A stretch of DNA of 64,000 nucleotides from NCBI GenBank assembly GCA_040755755.1, contig JBFLZW010000055.1, positions 106,444 to 170,443 on the forward strand. The letters run 5' to 3'. The notes under the pieces are model-generated. The model was not told the origin of the DNA. It saw nothing but the letters and a program-made list of their open reading frames with translations, and did no database searches. Position 1 is the first letter of the stretch. Every line of letters starts with the position of its first letter. The translations under genes and the position numbers were made by a program. Below are positions 8,338 to 18,465 of the stretch, piece after piece. This DNA comes from a bacterium (lineage in GTDB: Bacteria; SZUA-182; DTGQ01).

Positions 8338-9054
8338 ATGGATAAGGAAACGAAAGACTATATTGATGAGAGATTTATCCACTTTCAGAAAGACATCGTA
8401 CATCAATTTCATATCATAGCTGAAGATGTCATCAGTAAAGTTCAGATTGTAGCTGAAGGAGTAGCCTCTTTAAACGAAAAGTTAGACAGGCGAACAGAGG
8501 AATTGGATAACAGGATCGATGAAACTCAGGCTATGATGAGCAAGATGTTCAAGCGGATGGATAAAAAAATCAACGATAACACCAGGGAAATAAAGGCTCT
8601 TAAAACCGATATGCTCAAGCTCGAAGAGCGATTGGATAAAAAAATCGACGATAACACCAGAGAAGTAAAGGCTCTTAAAACCGATATGCTCAAGCTCGAA
8701 GAGCGATTGGATAAAAAAATCGACGATAACACCAGGGAAATAAAGGCTCTTAAAACCGATATGCTCAGGCTCGAAGAGCGATTGGATAAAAAAATCGACG
8801 ATAACACCAGAGAAGTAAAGGCTCTTAAAACCGATATGCTCAGGCTCGAAGAACGATTGGATAAAAAAATCGACGATAACACCAGGGAAATAAAAACCGA
8901 TATGCTCAGGCTCGAAGAACGATTGGATAAAAAAATCGACGATAACACCAGAGAAGTAAAGGAACTCAGGACTGATGTACTCAGGGTTGAAAGCAGAATG
9001 AAAGTAATAGCTGAAAAACTCGAAGGCCATGAGAAGATTGTTCATCAGAGGTAA
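8338..9054 (+). CDS. Repeat-built coiled-coil protein
   Basis: A 238-residue, highly charged protein predicted to be almost entirely helical. I chose ATG 8338 (MDKETKDYIDERF) rather than an upstream in-frame ATG at 8284 because the extra residues look non-homologous. Residues 1-75 form an amphipathic N-terminal helix region. Residues about 80-215 consist of near-identical 25-residue units (LEERLDKKIDDNTREVKALKT and so on), one of them shortened to 22. The spacing of 25 (7+7+11) and of 22 (11+11) is compatible with an undistorted coiled coil. There is no signal peptide, membrane segment or catalytic motif. Similar small proteins occur in many bacteria as structural or phage-like proteins of unknown role. 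The gene stands alone. Confidence 0.8.
   Translation: MDKETKDYIDERFIHFQKDIVHQFHIIAEDVISKVQIVAEGVASLNEKLDRRTEELDNRIDETQAMMSKMFKRMDKKINDNTREIKALKTDMLKLEERLDKKIDDNTREVKALKTDMLKLEERLDKKIDDNTREIKALKTDMLRLEERLDKKIDDNTREVKALKTDMLRLEERLDKKIDDNTREIKTDMLRLEERLDKKIDDNTREVKELRTDVLRVESRMKVIAEKLEGHEKIVHQR
8575..8999 (+). repeat. 75-bp tandem coding repeats
   Basis: The string GATAACACCAG starts units at 8575, 8650, 8725, 8800, 8875 and 8941. The first four intervals are exactly 75 bp and the fifth is 66 bp, because nine bases (Ala-Leu-Lys) are missing. Units differ by only a few substitutions, alternating Glu-Ile/Glu-Val and AAG/AGG, which suggests recent two-unit duplications. Confidence 0.95.
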
Positions 9055-9074
9055 AAAGCACACCTCTTGTTAAG

Positions 9075-9240
9075 TTATCAGTGGTCAGTGGCCCCAAGGC
9101 TTATTCAGTGCCGTAGCTGAAGCACTGCATTTACTCACAATCAATAATGAGAATCCAAATACAAGAGAGCTGCCCTCTTACACTGCGAACGGGTGAATAT
9201 TAAGCTTTTATTCAGGAGCCAGAAGTCAGGAGAGGATGAT
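9075..9240. mobile_element. Intergenic repeats: left end of a MITE plus short dispersed repeats
   Basis: The 411-bp gap between the coiled-coil gene and the ATPase genes holds no convincing gene. At 9075-9093 lies a CAGTGGTCAGTGGCC-type repeat. At 9182-9230 the text CACTGCGAACGGGTGAATAT followed by AGGAGCCAGAAGTCAGG closely matches the left end of the MITE at 57172-57311. The matching right end is not found, so this copy is truncated or diverged. Confidence 0.6.
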
Positions 9241-9465
9241 TGCTTATTCTAAATTCCCACTTCTGACAATTTACTACTCAGTTTCCCGATTACATTGCTA
9301 ACAAGGTATTACATCTTCTGTGCCCCTTTGTACCTGAATAGTTACATTTTATGCTTATTCACCTATAGCCGTGTGCCCCTCTTTTTTAAACAAGTTTTAA
9401 GCCTAACTGCGCCCGGCATAAGAGTCCAAAACCAGACCCCAGAATTACCACCAATGACCCAGGAG

Positions 9466-10095
9466 CTACTGCTGATGCAGGTCTTTAGCGCGTTTGAGCT
9501 GGAAGAACTCTTCGCGTTCTTTTTCTTCGAGGGTATTTTCGAGGTATTTGATGGTTTCGCGGTATTCTGGGATAAAGAGGTAGTTGAGGGAGTTGGCGCG
9601 GCGCTGGGTTTTTTTAAGCTCGGTGGCCAGGCGAAAGAGAGAGACCTCGATTTCGGCGAGTTTAGCCAGGCGTTCAAGGCAGAGGCCGAAGCGGTGCACG
9701 GCGTTGTCCAGGCTGGGAGAGGTGCCCTGGAAGCCGTACTGGTGGTGTGAGGGAGTTGCCGTGCGGCTGAAGGCCACCTTGGGGATGGCAACGCCCATGA
9801 TGCTGCGCTCGGTAACCTTGATTTTCTCTTTTGAAGCAACGGCAAAAGAGGCCCTGGTGACGCTCTCGGTGCCAAGGACCATGCTTGCCTCCTCCAGGGC
9901 GCGGTAGGCTGATTTGAGGCTATCTTCGGCCTCCTTTTTCCATTTCCGCAGCTCGTCGATCAGGGTCATGACCTCCATGACCAGCACTTCCCGTTTTTGC
10001 TCCAGCAGCTCGTAGCCTTCCTGGGCAAAGTCGAGTTCCTCCCTCAGGCGCAGCAGGTTACTGCGGGTAACAGACAGGTTCAATCGGTTGGACAT
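9466..10095 (-). CDS. atpD: V/A-type ATP synthase subunit D
   Basis: A 209-residue central rotor stalk subunit that couples the A3B3 catalytic head to the membrane ring. The N-terminus [20 protein letters not shown] and the central segment from [22 protein letters not shown] to IPKV are typical. Both ends are long helices that form the coiled-coil axle. Its start overlaps the end of the subunit B gene by 16 bp, so the two are translationally coupled. It is the last gene of the operon. The GC-rich codon use matches subunits A, B, E and F. Confidence 0.93.
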   Translation of the reverse strand: MSNRLNLSVTRSNLLRLREELDFAQEGYELLEQKREVLVMEVMTLIDELRKWKKEAEDSLKSAYRALEEASMVLGTESVTRASFAVASKEKIKVTERSIMGVAIPKVAFSRTATPSHHQYGFQGTSPSLDNAVHRFGLCLERLAKLAEIEVSLFRLATELKKTQRRANSLNYLFIPEYRETIKYLENTLEEKEREEFFQLKRAKDLHQQ

Positions 10096-11612
10096 GGCTC
10101 CTCCTCGCTTTTTTCCTCGACGGTAGTTTTGGGGTAATACTTTTGGATCTGGGCCTCGCTGACTCTGATCAGCTCTTCCATGGGCAGGGTGGCGGCGATT
10201 TTCCAGGCCAGGTCCAGGGTCTGGGTGATGGAGCGGTTTTCGTTCTGGCCCTGGCGGACGAATTCTTCCTCGAACATTCTGCCAAAGTCCAGGTATTTTT
10301 TGTCCCGCTCGGACAGCTCGCTCTCGCCGATGATCGAGGCCAGGGTTTCGACCTTTTTCACATAGGAGTAGGCCGCATAGAGCTGGTTTGAGATATTGGC
10401 ATGGTCCTCGCGGGTTTTGTCCGCGCCGATGCCGTCGTTCATCAGCCGCGACAGGCAGGGAAGCACGTTGATGGGCGGATAGATATTGCGCTTGGCCAGC
10501 TCGCGGTCGAGCACGATCTGGCCTTCGGTGATGTAGCCGGTCAGATCGGGGATGGGGTGGGTGATATCGTCATTGGGCATGGTCAGGATGGGGATCTGGG
10601 TGATGGAGCCGGGGCAGTCGATGATGCGGCCTGCCCGCTCGTAGATCGAGGCCAGATCGCTGTACAGATACCCGGGGTAGCCTTTGCGGCTTGGCACCTC
10701 GCCCTTGGAGGTGGATATCTCCCGCAGGGCCTCGCAGTAGTTGGTCATATCGGTCAGGATGACCAGAACGTGCATGCCCTGCTCGAAGGCCAGGTATTCG
10801 GCAATGGTCAGGGCCGAGCGGGGCGTTACCAGCCGCTCGATGGAGGGGTCGTTGGCCAGGTTCAGGAACATGACCACCCGCGAGAGCACGCCGCTTTCCT
10901 CGAAGCTTTTGCGAAACATCTGGGCCACATCGTTTTTGACTCCCATAGCGGCAAAGACGACCACAAATTTCTCGCTCTGGCCGCATACTCTGGCCTGGCG
11001 CACGATCTGGGCCGCCAGCTCGTTGTGGGGCAGGCCGCTGCCGGAGAAAATGGGCAGTTTCTGGCCCCGCACCAGGGTGTTCATGCAGTCGATGGTGGAA
11101 ATGCCGGTCTGGATGAAATCCTCTGGATAGTCGCGGACCACGGGGTTGATGGGGGCCCCGTTGATGTCACGCTTTTCCTGGTAGATAGGCAAGGGGCCGC
11201 CGTCGATGGGAAGGCCGAGGCCGTTGAACACCCGGCCCAGCATGTCCGCCGAGACCGGAATCTGGAGCGGCTGGCCCTGAAACCGCACCCTGGTGGTGGA
11301 AATGGTCAGGCCCCCGGTGCCCTCGAAGACCTCGATCAGGGCCGAGGTGCGGCTGGTGATCAGCACCCTGCCGTGGCGCACCTCGTTATTTTTCATCCTG
11401 ATCTCCACTACCTCGTCAAAGCCGATGCCGCTGATGCCCTCGATGAACAAAAGGGGCCCGGCCACCTTGGACACGCCGATATACTCCTTGCCGAGAACGC
11501 CGCTGGCTGCAATGCCGCTGCAGCTCTCAACCGTGCTGGCGGTGCTTTTGCTTGTGCTTTCACTTATTCTGACTCCTGACTTCTGACTCCTGACTTCTGC
11601 TTTATCGCTCAT
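10080..11612 (-). CDS. atpB: V/A-type ATP synthase subunit B
   Basis: A 510-residue non-catalytic regulatory subunit of the A3B3 head. Core text starts at [19 protein letters not shown] and includes [20 protein letters not shown] and [17 protein letters not shown], the degenerate P-loop of B subunits. I start it at ATG 11612, which overlaps the subunit A stop (ATGA-type coupling). Compared with the family it has an N-terminal extension of about 35 residues, rich in Ser, Thr and Lys. Part of this ([13 protein letters not shown]) is the translation of a dispersed intergenic repeat. The extension would sit at the top of the head, away from nucleotide sites. A later start cannot be excluded, but no ATG or GTG with a ribosome site was seen just before KEYIG. 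Confidence 0.93.
   Translation of the reverse strand: MSDKAEVRSQKSGVRISESTSKSTASTVESCSGIAASGVLGKEYIGVSKVAGPLLFIEGISGIGFDEVVEIRMKNNEVRHGRVLITSRTSALIEVFEGTGGLTISTTRVRFQGQPLQIPVSADMLGRVFNGLGLPIDGGPLPIYQEKRDINGAPINPVVRDYPEDFIQTGISTIDCMNTLVRGQKLPIFSGSGLPHNELAAQIVRQARVCGQSEKFVVVFAAMGVKNDVAQMFRKSFEESGVLSRVVMFLNLANDPSIERLVTPRSALTIAEYLAFEQGMHVLVILTDMTNYCEALREISTSKGEVPSRKGYPGYLYSDLASIYERAGRIIDCPGSITQIPILTMPNDDITHPIPDLTGYITEGQIVLDRELAKRNIYPPINVLPCLSRLMNDGIGADKTREDHANISNQLYAAYSYVKKVETLASIIGESELSERDKKYLDFGRMFEEEFVRQGQNENRSITQTLDLAWKIAATLPMEELIRVSEAQIQKYYPKTTVEEKSEEEPCPTD
11567..11599. repeat. Dispersed GACTCCTGACTTCTG repeat inside the 5' end of the subunit B gene
   Basis: Two copies of a 15-mer, GACTCCTGACTTCTG, in tandem. 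The same family is intergenic at 9213-9230, 14320-14350 and inside the MITE at 57172-57311. Here it is read in frame as part of the subunit B N-terminal extension. Confidence 0.8.
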
Positions 11613-13396
11613 AGGATTGCCATACTCTCCTTTTCGAGCTCTTCCATGCACCGGTCGATCTGCTGGAAGAGGAGGTCGAACTGTTCGATGTTGCCGTTGG
11701 GGATTTTCTCCTTCATGCGGTTGATTTCATTGACGATTGGAAGCTGCATGACTTTGGCTATCGGGATGTGGGCCCGGATGACATCGGATGCCCGGCGATA
11801 GAAGTGCATGATGGCCCGCAGCATCAGAAACTGCTTGCGGGGCACGGCATACATGTCCACCTCGTCAAAGGCGCTCTGCTGGAGGAAGGCATTTTTCAGG
11901 ATGCGCGCCCCCTCGAGGATCAGCCGCTGGGCATCGGGCAGGGCATCCTCGCCGATCAGTTTGACGATCCGCTGCAGCTTGTAGTCCTGCTGGAGAATCT
12001 GCATGGCCTCATCGCGCAGCACCTTCCAGTCGGCATCCACTTCCCTCGTCCACCAGGCCTGGACAAAGTCCAGATACTCGCTGTAGCTTTCCATGTAGTG
12101 AATGGCCGGAAAGTAGCGGGCGCTGGCCAGTTCCTTGTTCAGGCCCCAGAACGAGCGCACGAAGCGCTTGGTGTGCTGGGTGACGGGCTCGGAAAAGTCC
12201 CCGCCCGGAGGCGAGACCGCGCAAATGGCACTGACCGAACCGGTCCTGCCGCCCAGGGTCTGCACGCGGCCCGCCCGCTCGTAGAACCTGGCCAGGCGCG
12301 TGGCCAGATAGGCGGGAAAGCCCTCTTCGGCTGGCATCTCCTCCAGCCGTCCCGATATCTCCCGCAGGGCCTCGGCCCAGCGCGAGGTGGAATCGGCCAT
12401 CAGGGCCACATCATAGCCCATGTCCCGGTAGTACTCGGCAATGGTGATGCCCGTATAAATGCTGGCCTCCCTGGCCGCAAGGGGCATGTCCGAAGTGTTG
12501 GCGATCAGGATGGTGCGCTCCAGCAGCGGACGGCCACGTTTCAAGTCCATGAGCTTGGGAAAGTCCATCAAAACCCCCGTCATCTCATTGCCCCGCTCCC
12601 CGCAGCCGATGTAGACGATGATGTCCGCATCGCACCACTTGGAGAGCTGATGCTGGGTGATGGTCTTGCCCGTGCCGAATCCGCCCGGTATGCCTGCCGT
12701 CCCTCCCTTGGCTATGGGAAAGAAGGTGTCGATCACCCGCTGGCCGGTGATCAGGGGCTCTTCGGGCATCAGCCGCAGGAAATATGGCCGCGCCAGGCGC
12801 ACCGGCCAGCGGTGAACCATGCTGACGGCCTGCGGGCCCGAAGGGGTACGAATCTGGGCCACCGGCTCATCGATGCCGTAGCACCCCTCCCGCTGGATGA
12901 GCTCCACCCGGCCCTCAATGGCGGGCGGCACCAGAATCCGGTGCTCAAACAGCGGCGTCTCCCGCACCAGACCCAGAATGCTCCCCGGCCCTACCTGATC
13001 ACCCTCTGACACTGCAGGCGTAAAGGGCCATTTTCTCTGCCCGTCAAGGGGCCTGATCTTGACCCCCTTGCGGATAAAGCTGCCGCTTCGCTCATGAATG
13101 GCCTTGAGCGGACGCTGTATGCCATCATAAATATTGCCGATCAGCCCCGGCCCAAGCTCGACCGAAAGAGGTATGCCAGTGCCATACACGCACGAGCCGG
13201 GTTTCAAGCCCGTCGTGCTCTCATAGACCTGGATGGTGGCCCGGTCCTCATCAAGCTCGATGATCTCCCCGATCAGCCGCTCCTCCCCGATCTCCACCAG
13301 CTCCATCATCTCGACCGAATGTATATCCACCGCCTTCACCACCGGCCCGTTGATCCAATCCACTATCCCCACTACCTTCAACTTCATCTTGTCCAC
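11609..13396 (-). CDS. atpA: V/A-type ATP synthase catalytic subunit A
   Basis: A 595-residue catalytic subunit that binds and hydrolyses or synthesises ATP in the A3B3 head. Visible motifs are the Walker A loop GGFGTGKT within [18 protein letters not shown], the CGERGNEM catalytic segment, and [20 protein letters not shown]. The non-homologous insert typical of A subunits (about residues 110-220, [19 protein letters not shown]) is present. I chose GTG 13396, nine bases after GGAGAG, over a far upstream ATG that lacks a ribosome site; ATG 13387 is an alternative. It overlaps the subunit B start. The gene is clearly more GC-rich than the membrane-subunit genes of the same operon. Confidence 0.95.
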   Translation of the reverse strand: MDKMKLKVVGIVDWINGPVVKAVDIHSVEMMELVEIGEERLIGEIIELDEDRATIQVYESTTGLKPGSCVYGTGIPLSVELGPGLIGNIYDGIQRPLKAIHERSGSFIRKGVKIRPLDGQRKWPFTPAVSEGDQVGPGSILGLVRETPLFEHRILVPPAIEGRVELIQREGCYGIDEPVAQIRTPSGPQAVSMVHRWPVRLARPYFLRLMPEEPLITGQRVIDTFFPIAKGGTAGIPGGFGTGKTITQHQLSKWCDADIIVYIGCGERGNEMTGVLMDFPKLMDLKRGRPLLERTILIANTSDMPLAAREASIYTGITIAEYYRDMGYDVALMADSTSRWAEALREISGRLEEMPAEEGFPAYLATRLARFYERAGRVQTLGGRTGSVSAICAVSPPGGDFSEPVTQHTKRFVRSFWGLNKELASARYFPAIHYMESYSEYLDFVQAWWTREVDADWKVLRDEAMQILQQDYKLQRIVKLIGEDALPDAQRLILEGARILKNAFLQQSAFDEVDMYAVPRKQFLMLRAIMHFYRRASDVIRAHIPIAKVMQLPIVNEINRMKEKIPNGNIEQFDLLFQQIDRCMEELEKESMAIL

Positions 13397-13479
13397 GTGA
13401 TATCTCTCCTCTATCCTCCCATAGCCTGGGTCATACTGCCCACCTGGACCATCCACTCCAACAGCCACGCCTGGCGCAC

Positions 13480-14091
13480 TTATTCGAACAGCAGCCTGGC
13501 TGCTGCCGAGCGCATGGTTTCCTCCCTGCGCTGGAAGATGGCCTCCAGGGTATTGTCATACTGGAGCCTTCCATCGCTGCGAATGACAATCACACCCCCT
13601 TCAGCATCGATGGCCTGCTCAGAGAGCATGAGTCTCTTGCCACTCTCCGCGCTCAGCTCCTCGAGCACCTTCGGGGTGAATAATCTGCGGTCCCGGCCAT
13701 TGACCTGCACACTGAACTCATCCCCCTCAAGCCACGAGAGGGCCTCACGGGTCAGCCTCATCAGAATGGAGGCATAATCAGGATGGCGGGCCAGGGCATA
13801 TAACTCCTGCCTCACCGCGGAAAGAACATCCTGGAGTATGGCCTCCTTCTGCCCGATGATCTCCATGCGGGCCGAAAGCTCTGCCTGTGAGATCATCTTG
13901 GCCTTGGCCAGATAGATGTCCAACTGGCTCTGACTGCTCTCGGCCTGCTGCCTCATCTGGGCCTGCACCCTGACTGACTCCTGCTGGATGGAGGCTGCCT
14001 CCTTCTTTGCCTTCTCCAGGATCGCCTCCGCCTCCTGAAACGCATCTTCCATGATTACCCTGGCTAATATCTCTCCGTTATTGCTTAACAT
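13480..14091 (-). CDS. atpE: V/A-type ATP synthase subunit E (peripheral stalk)
   Basis: A 203-residue peripheral stalk subunit. The first 100 residues form a long charged helix (EAEAILEKAKKEAASIQQES...) that pairs with the G/H subunit. The C-terminal globular half (ARHPDYASILMRLTREALSW, then GGVIVIRSDGRLQYDNTLEAIF) is the conserved part that contacts the top of the head. ATG 14091 was kept; MEDAFQ at 14052 is a possible later start. The gene sits 83 bp upstream of subunit A and is separated from subunit F by a repeat-filled gap of almost 300 bp. Confidence 0.92.
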   Translation of the reverse strand: MLSNNGEILARVIMEDAFQEAEAILEKAKKEAASIQQESVRVQAQMRQQAESSQSQLDIYLAKAKMISQAELSARMEIIGQKEAILQDVLSAVRQELYALARHPDYASILMRLTREALSWLEGDEFSVQVNGRDRRLFTPKVLEELSAESGKRLMLSEQAIDAEGGVIVIRSDGRLQYDNTLEAIFQRREETMRSAAARLLFE

Positions 14092-14385
14092 GACCCTCGT
14101 GTCCCCTGGTTACTCTGTGTGTGTCCCGGTATGCTCTGTTTCCCTGCCCACGGATTCCCTGTTCCGCCATGAGAATGGTAAAAATAACCATCACCCCCAC
14201 CCAGGCTCCCCTGCCCCAGGGGCTTTCTGCCTCAAGGGGGAGGAGAAAGACTGCCTTTACTAACAACTGAACCCTAATGACTGACCACTGTCTTCACTGG
14301 CCACTGACCACTCTCTCTCCTGACTCCCGACTCCTGACTCCTGACTCCTGTCTTCACTGGCCACTGGCCACTCTCTCTCTCCTCC
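14092..14385. repeat. Repeat-filled gap between ATPase subunit genes E and F
   Basis: The 294-bp gap contains no convincing gene. From 14278 to 14383 it is a mosaic of the two dispersed families: ACTGACCACTGTCTTCACTGG and GGCCACTGGCCACTCTCTC flank CTGACTCCCGACTCCTGACT. This is unusually long for the interior of an operon of physically interacting subunits and may have entered by repeat expansion. Confidence 0.7.
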
Positions 14386-14694
14386 CTACACCTTGATTCC
14401 CAGGGCAGAGAGGGCAAAATCCTCCACCGAGCGCTTGCCGGGAAGCGGTCCAAGGCGGTCAGGAATCTCCAGAATCAGGGCTGCGCCTTTTTTTTGCAGC
14501 AGCATCTTATTAATATGGGGCCGTAGCTGCTCAGCCAGCTTCTCGGTGATCAGGCAAATGCCGACATCACGCCGCCTGACGGCTCTGCGCAGGGCAGAAA
14601 GGGCCTGCTGGGCCGACTCTGCGGCCACCCCCTCAACCCCGGCCAGAGAAAACCCCAATACCGTCTCCTTATCACCAACCAGAAAGAATTTCAT
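14386..14694 (-). CDS. atpF: V/A-type ATP synthase subunit F
   Basis: A 102-residue subunit that binds the D-subunit axle. The N-terminal Rossmann-like half starts MKFFLVGDKETVLGFSLAGV, followed by DVGICLITEKLAEQLRP and ALILEIPD, all standard for the family. Its length is normal. A GGAGAG ribosome site lies just before the ATG. It sits 41 bp after subunit K and, unusually, before E and A in transcription order. Confidence 0.92.
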   Translation of the reverse strand: MKFFLVGDKETVLGFSLAGVEGVAAESAQQALSALRRAVRRRDVGICLITEKLAEQLRPHINKMLLQKKGAALILEIPDRLGPLPGKRSVEDFALSALGIKV

Positions 14695-14735
14695 CGCTCT
14701 CCACCATCCCTAAAATCCTTGCATCCCCGCAATCC

Positions 14736-15140
<405 letters not shown>

Positions 15141-15288
15141 CTATGTATACTTTTACTACAATCTTATTGTACCTTTCAAAAACCCGTACTAATGCTCACT
15201 TTACACTGAAATAGAGAAATATTTGCTGGGGAGTTTTTCTTTTTTGCTGGGAGCTTTTGAATTGAAAAATCTATTCCGGCATAATAGG

Positions 15289-17268
15289 CTAAATTCGTAA
15301 TGGCTTATAGATCTCTCCTCCTCCTTTAAAAAATTTGCTGAAAAACTCGTAATATTCCAGACGAATAATCTGAATAGATACCACCAGACCTTCAATCGCG
15401 ATTATTCCGATATTGCCTACCAGCATAATCAGCCAGTACCAGAAAATACCCCCTTTCAAGCCCTGTAATACGTTCGCCAGGGCAAAAACCGCCAAAAAGA
15501 GACCTGCATGAGCGAGGGCAAATGCCGAGACACGAATGAAGGAAACTGTGTTTGAAAGAAATCCGATTACGGTATCACCTACCTCTATCAGGGACTCCAT
15601 GAGGTAGATGCCTAAATTTTTGGGTAGAATAGGGATCTTTTTCTTAAATACCACCCTGTTATAGAGGTTATAGAGCGGCTCTTTCAAGAATATGGCCAAA
15701 AGGGGCAGAAAAAGTATCATGAACAGATAACCAAAGTTATCCAGAAATTTTCCCGTAGTCAGGTAGAATAATACCAATCCGACACATCCCCAGTAAAAGA
15801 CCAGACCCATGATACCGAACTCGCCAAATATCCCTCTCTCATAGTCGCTGTGTTTAATCGAATTGATGATGTTTAAGATAAGGGCAATGCTGATTATGAT
15901 CATGCCGAATCCCACGGTTACTTTCATGAAATAATAGATATTTTCCATGGGATTGAACCATAAGGGAGGAATGAGATGCTCAAAGCCGAACACGGAACCA
16001 TAGAGGAAGCCAAAAATAGTGGACATGATTCCGCATTCCATGATAATCAGGCCGATATCCTGCAAATTCTGCTTACTGGATTTTTTAAAGGTAAACAATC
16101 CCATAAGGATCAAGGCCAGGCCGTGCCCGACATCCCCAAACATAACCCCGAACATAAAAAGAAAGCTCAAGGCGAAAAAGAATGTCGGATCCACCTCTTT
16201 ATAGGATGGTATTCCATATTCTGAAACAAGTTTTTCAAAGGGTTTGAGAAGAAATGGATTCTGGAAACAGGTAGGTATTTTGAGAAGGTCCCCTACCTGC
16301 CACATGACATTTGAAGAGAGCACGGCAATTCTCACCTGGTGTTTTGTCGCTTCCTGTACCTTTTTCTCCAGAACAGGCACTACATCCTGCGGAACCCAGC
16401 CGGAGATATGATAAACACGACCAACTTTATCATACGATTTCCCAATTTCGAGAATGGCGACCGAGAGTAATACTTTCCGGTTTACCTCCTTCAGGCGCTC
16501 TTCCAGTTCCTTCTTCACCTTTTCCAGATTCTTCCGGGCTATGGATTTTTGCATTTCCAATTCCTGAATTTGCCCCCGCAAACTCTGGATACTGGGAACT
16601 CTGGAATTCTCATCCTGCCGGGGAATCTCAATTTTCTCAAAATAGGCGCTCTTCAGGGCCTTCTCAATCTTCTCCCGGTCTTTTCGAGAGCCAAAGGCAA
16701 AAACAAGCCGTCTGCTCCCGATCGGGTTTGATGGAAGTAAAAGGTGGTAAACATCGGATAAGCTGAATTCCAGACGGTCCATATTTTCCGCTGGTATCAG
16801 TCCTGCCGCAACATACAGAAACCGGCATTCATGTATCTGGTTAGTGTCAACACCCGCAGATGCAAGCAGCTCCAATTGCCTCAGCAATTGCTCTTTCTCT
16901 TTCCGTGTTTTTTCCTGGGCTTCAACATCCTTGACCAGACCTGAGATTTCCTTCTCCAATTTCTGAATTTCCTGGTCAATGACGATAATATCTTTATGGG
17001 GATTAACTTCCTCCTTTGAAATCAGGCTCAAATCGTCCGGATTGATTTCGAGCCACAGGAAAATTCTTTCCAGTCTACCTTTCAACTCTATATACTTACT
17101 TAATAAATTGCTGTCCGTATGAGACTCCAGATCCATTTCTCCCACACGGGTCTTTCGGATATTCATCAAGTGCAGTATTTTCAAGTTGGCAATAATGCTT
17201 GTTGTTTTGGCAACATGGTCCTGCGGGACCTGCAAATCAATTTTAGCCATTCTGGCAAGTCTAAACAT
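15289..17268 (-). CDS. atpI: V/A-type ATP synthase subunit I (a-subunit homologue)
   Basis: A 659-residue subunit that anchors the peripheral stalks and forms the ion half-channels. The N-terminal cytosolic half (1 to about 320) is helical with coiled coils. The C-terminal half has about eight membrane segments, starting from DPTFFFALSFLFMFGVMFGDVGHG, the hallmark motif of the family. Near the end it has NTVSFIRVSAFALAHAGL, which holds the essential Arg facing the ring. GGAGAG five bases before ATG 17268 supports this start. It is flanked by gaps of 178 and 143 bp and is visibly more AT-rich than the head-subunit genes. Confidence 0.95.
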   Translation of the reverse strand: MFRLARMAKIDLQVPQDHVAKTTSIIANLKILHLMNIRKTRVGEMDLESHTDSNLLSKYIELKGRLERIFLWLEINPDDLSLISKEEVNPHKDIIVIDQEIQKLEKEISGLVKDVEAQEKTRKEKEQLLRQLELLASAGVDTNQIHECRFLYVAAGLIPAENMDRLEFSLSDVYHLLLPSNPIGSRRLVFAFGSRKDREKIEKALKSAYFEKIEIPRQDENSRVPSIQSLRGQIQELEMQKSIARKNLEKVKKELEERLKEVNRKVLLSVAILEIGKSYDKVGRVYHISGWVPQDVVPVLEKKVQEATKHQVRIAVLSSNVMWQVGDLLKIPTCFQNPFLLKPFEKLVSEYGIPSYKEVDPTFFFALSFLFMFGVMFGDVGHGLALILMGLFTFKKSSKQNLQDIGLIIMECGIMSTIFGFLYGSVFGFEHLIPPLWFNPMENIYYFMKVTVGFGMIIISIALILNIINSIKHSDYERGIFGEFGIMGLVFYWGCVGLVLFYLTTGKFLDNFGYLFMILFLPLLAIFLKEPLYNLYNRVVFKKKIPILPKNLGIYLMESLIEVGDTVIGFLSNTVSFIRVSAFALAHAGLFLAVFALANVLQGLKGGIFWYWLIMLVGNIGIIAIEGLVVSIQIIRLEYYEFFSKFFKGGGEIYKPLRI

Positions 17269-17412
17269 TTCAACTCTCCTAACCCCTCATCCTAGCTCTA
17301 AAAAATAGTAACCTTAAGTCTTTTCCTCCCAATTTGGGTTTTTGGTTTGTTTTCAGCTATCGAAGCGTGACCGTAAAGGCTTTTTCCTTTGAAAATGGTT
17401 TATGTCCGGCTC

Positions 17413-18462
17413 TCAGGTTTCCTGATATCTGGTGTTGACCACATAATCGGCGATCATTTCTCTTGACAGGTTCAGACGTTTTGCTTCCGTGATACTGATT
17501 AAATTCTTAACCTCAATTTCCTTGAAAAACACCAGGTCCAGAACGGTACCGATATGAAAGGGAAAACCCTGCCAGTTCTTCCGGATCAAGTCCTGCAGAT
17601 AACAGCATAACTGAGTGGAGCAAGCTTCAGCATCCTTGAGATCGGCCAGTAAAGCCTTGTAGGGAGTCCCTGCCAGATTGGTGATTACATCTTTTCGATC
17701 CACCGAAAAGGCAAGTTTTCTCCGACGCTCAGGCGAGATACGAAAACCCTGCATCAACCCGTAATTAAGAATTTCCTCTGGTGAAAAATGGTACACCTCC
17801 TTAAATCGAAAGATCCAGGTTATATTTAAAATGTCCATCTGAACACCGAGAAGACTTCGAACAATGTTCTGTTCCCGGCGGCTGAGGGTAGAGATGATTT
17901 TCCATAATTGATTGTAATAGCTGAGATCCAGTGCCATTTCGAGAGGGAAGGTATCCTTCTCCTCCTCAAAGCGGTAAAGAGCGCTTTTGAGTGGACTGTA
18001 ATAACTGGTCCTTCGCAACTGGACCAGGAGATCTTCAAGACCTTTTGCCTGAAGCAGGGTACCAGGAGAAAAACTTCTGGACTCAGGTATCGGCAGCAGA
18101 ACCTGCTCGCCTTCCTCCCTTGGTTTGTCCTGGCTGATAATCCGCACAATAACCTTGAGGTTCTCAAGCTCATATTTCTGATAGAGATGCTGGATCAGGT
18201 GCTTGCGGCTTCCTCCCAATGAGCGGATGACCTTGGCATAGCAGTCAAACAAGTCCTGATAGAATACTTTTATCAGGCCATCATACGAGGTTGCAGCCTG
18301 GCTGAGATATGGACCGTATGAAGTAGCTCTCAGGCACTCGACCAATCCACTATAGCCCGAAACACCAAGGAGATTTTCAAAATCGGCCGGGCCAAGCAGT
18401 CGGCTCTTTAACGCCCTGAACTTGGCATTGACATAGGAATATTGAAAAGCAGCTCTTAACAT
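17413..18462 (-). CDS. atpC: V/A-type ATP synthase subunit C
   Basis: A 349-residue funnel-shaped subunit (homologue of eukaryotic V-ATPase d) that links the axle to the membrane ring. Typical features are the N-terminus FQYSYVNAKFRALKSRLLGP, the three-fold helical repeat, ENLKVIVRIISQ, and LDIVNITWIFR-like text (MDILNITWIFRFKEVYH). It starts three bases after the G/H-like gene. Its place upstream of I is uncommon; in Thermus and Enterococcus type operons C follows E. Confidence 0.9.
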   Translation of the reverse strand: MLRAAFQYSYVNAKFRALKSRLLGPADFENLLGVSGYSGLVECLRATSYGPYLSQAATSYDGLIKVFYQDLFDCYAKVIRSLGGSRKHLIQHLYQKYELENLKVIVRIISQDKPREEGEQVLLPIPESRSFSPGTLLQAKGLEDLLVQLRRTSYYSPLKSALYRFEEEKDTFPLEMALDLSYYNQLWKIISTLSRREQNIVRSLLGVQMDILNITWIFRFKEVYHFSPEEILNYGLMQGFRISPERRRKLAFSVDRKDVITNLAGTPYKALLADLKDAEACSTQLCCYLQDLIRKNWQGFPFHIGTVLDLVFFKEIEVKNLISITEAKRLNLSREMIADYVVNTRYQET

Positions 18463-18465
18463 AGC

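Noticed and set aside
8575..8999. Possible CRISPR array
   Set aside because: The 75-bp units are contiguous, have no unique spacers and are translated as a regular coiled coil.
9380..9425. GCCTAAC...GCCCGGC text resembling half of an integron attC site
   Set aside because: No complementary GTTRRRY half or cassette array nearby; seven-base matches are expected by chance.
10401..11579. Long antisense ORF (392 codons) opposite the ATPase subunit B gene
   Set aside because: It is a shadow of the GC-rich subunit B gene, rich in Gly/Ala/His/Asp with no domain, and the minus-strand protein is clearly conserved.
11768..13009. Long antisense ORF (413 codons) opposite subunit A
   Set aside because: Same cause: high GC in the third position of the real gene leaves the opposite frame open. 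No recognisable protein features.
14078..14266. 62-codon ORF in the gap between subunits E and F
   Set aside because: Overlaps the E start, is low in complexity, has no ribosome site and ends in the repeat-rich gap.
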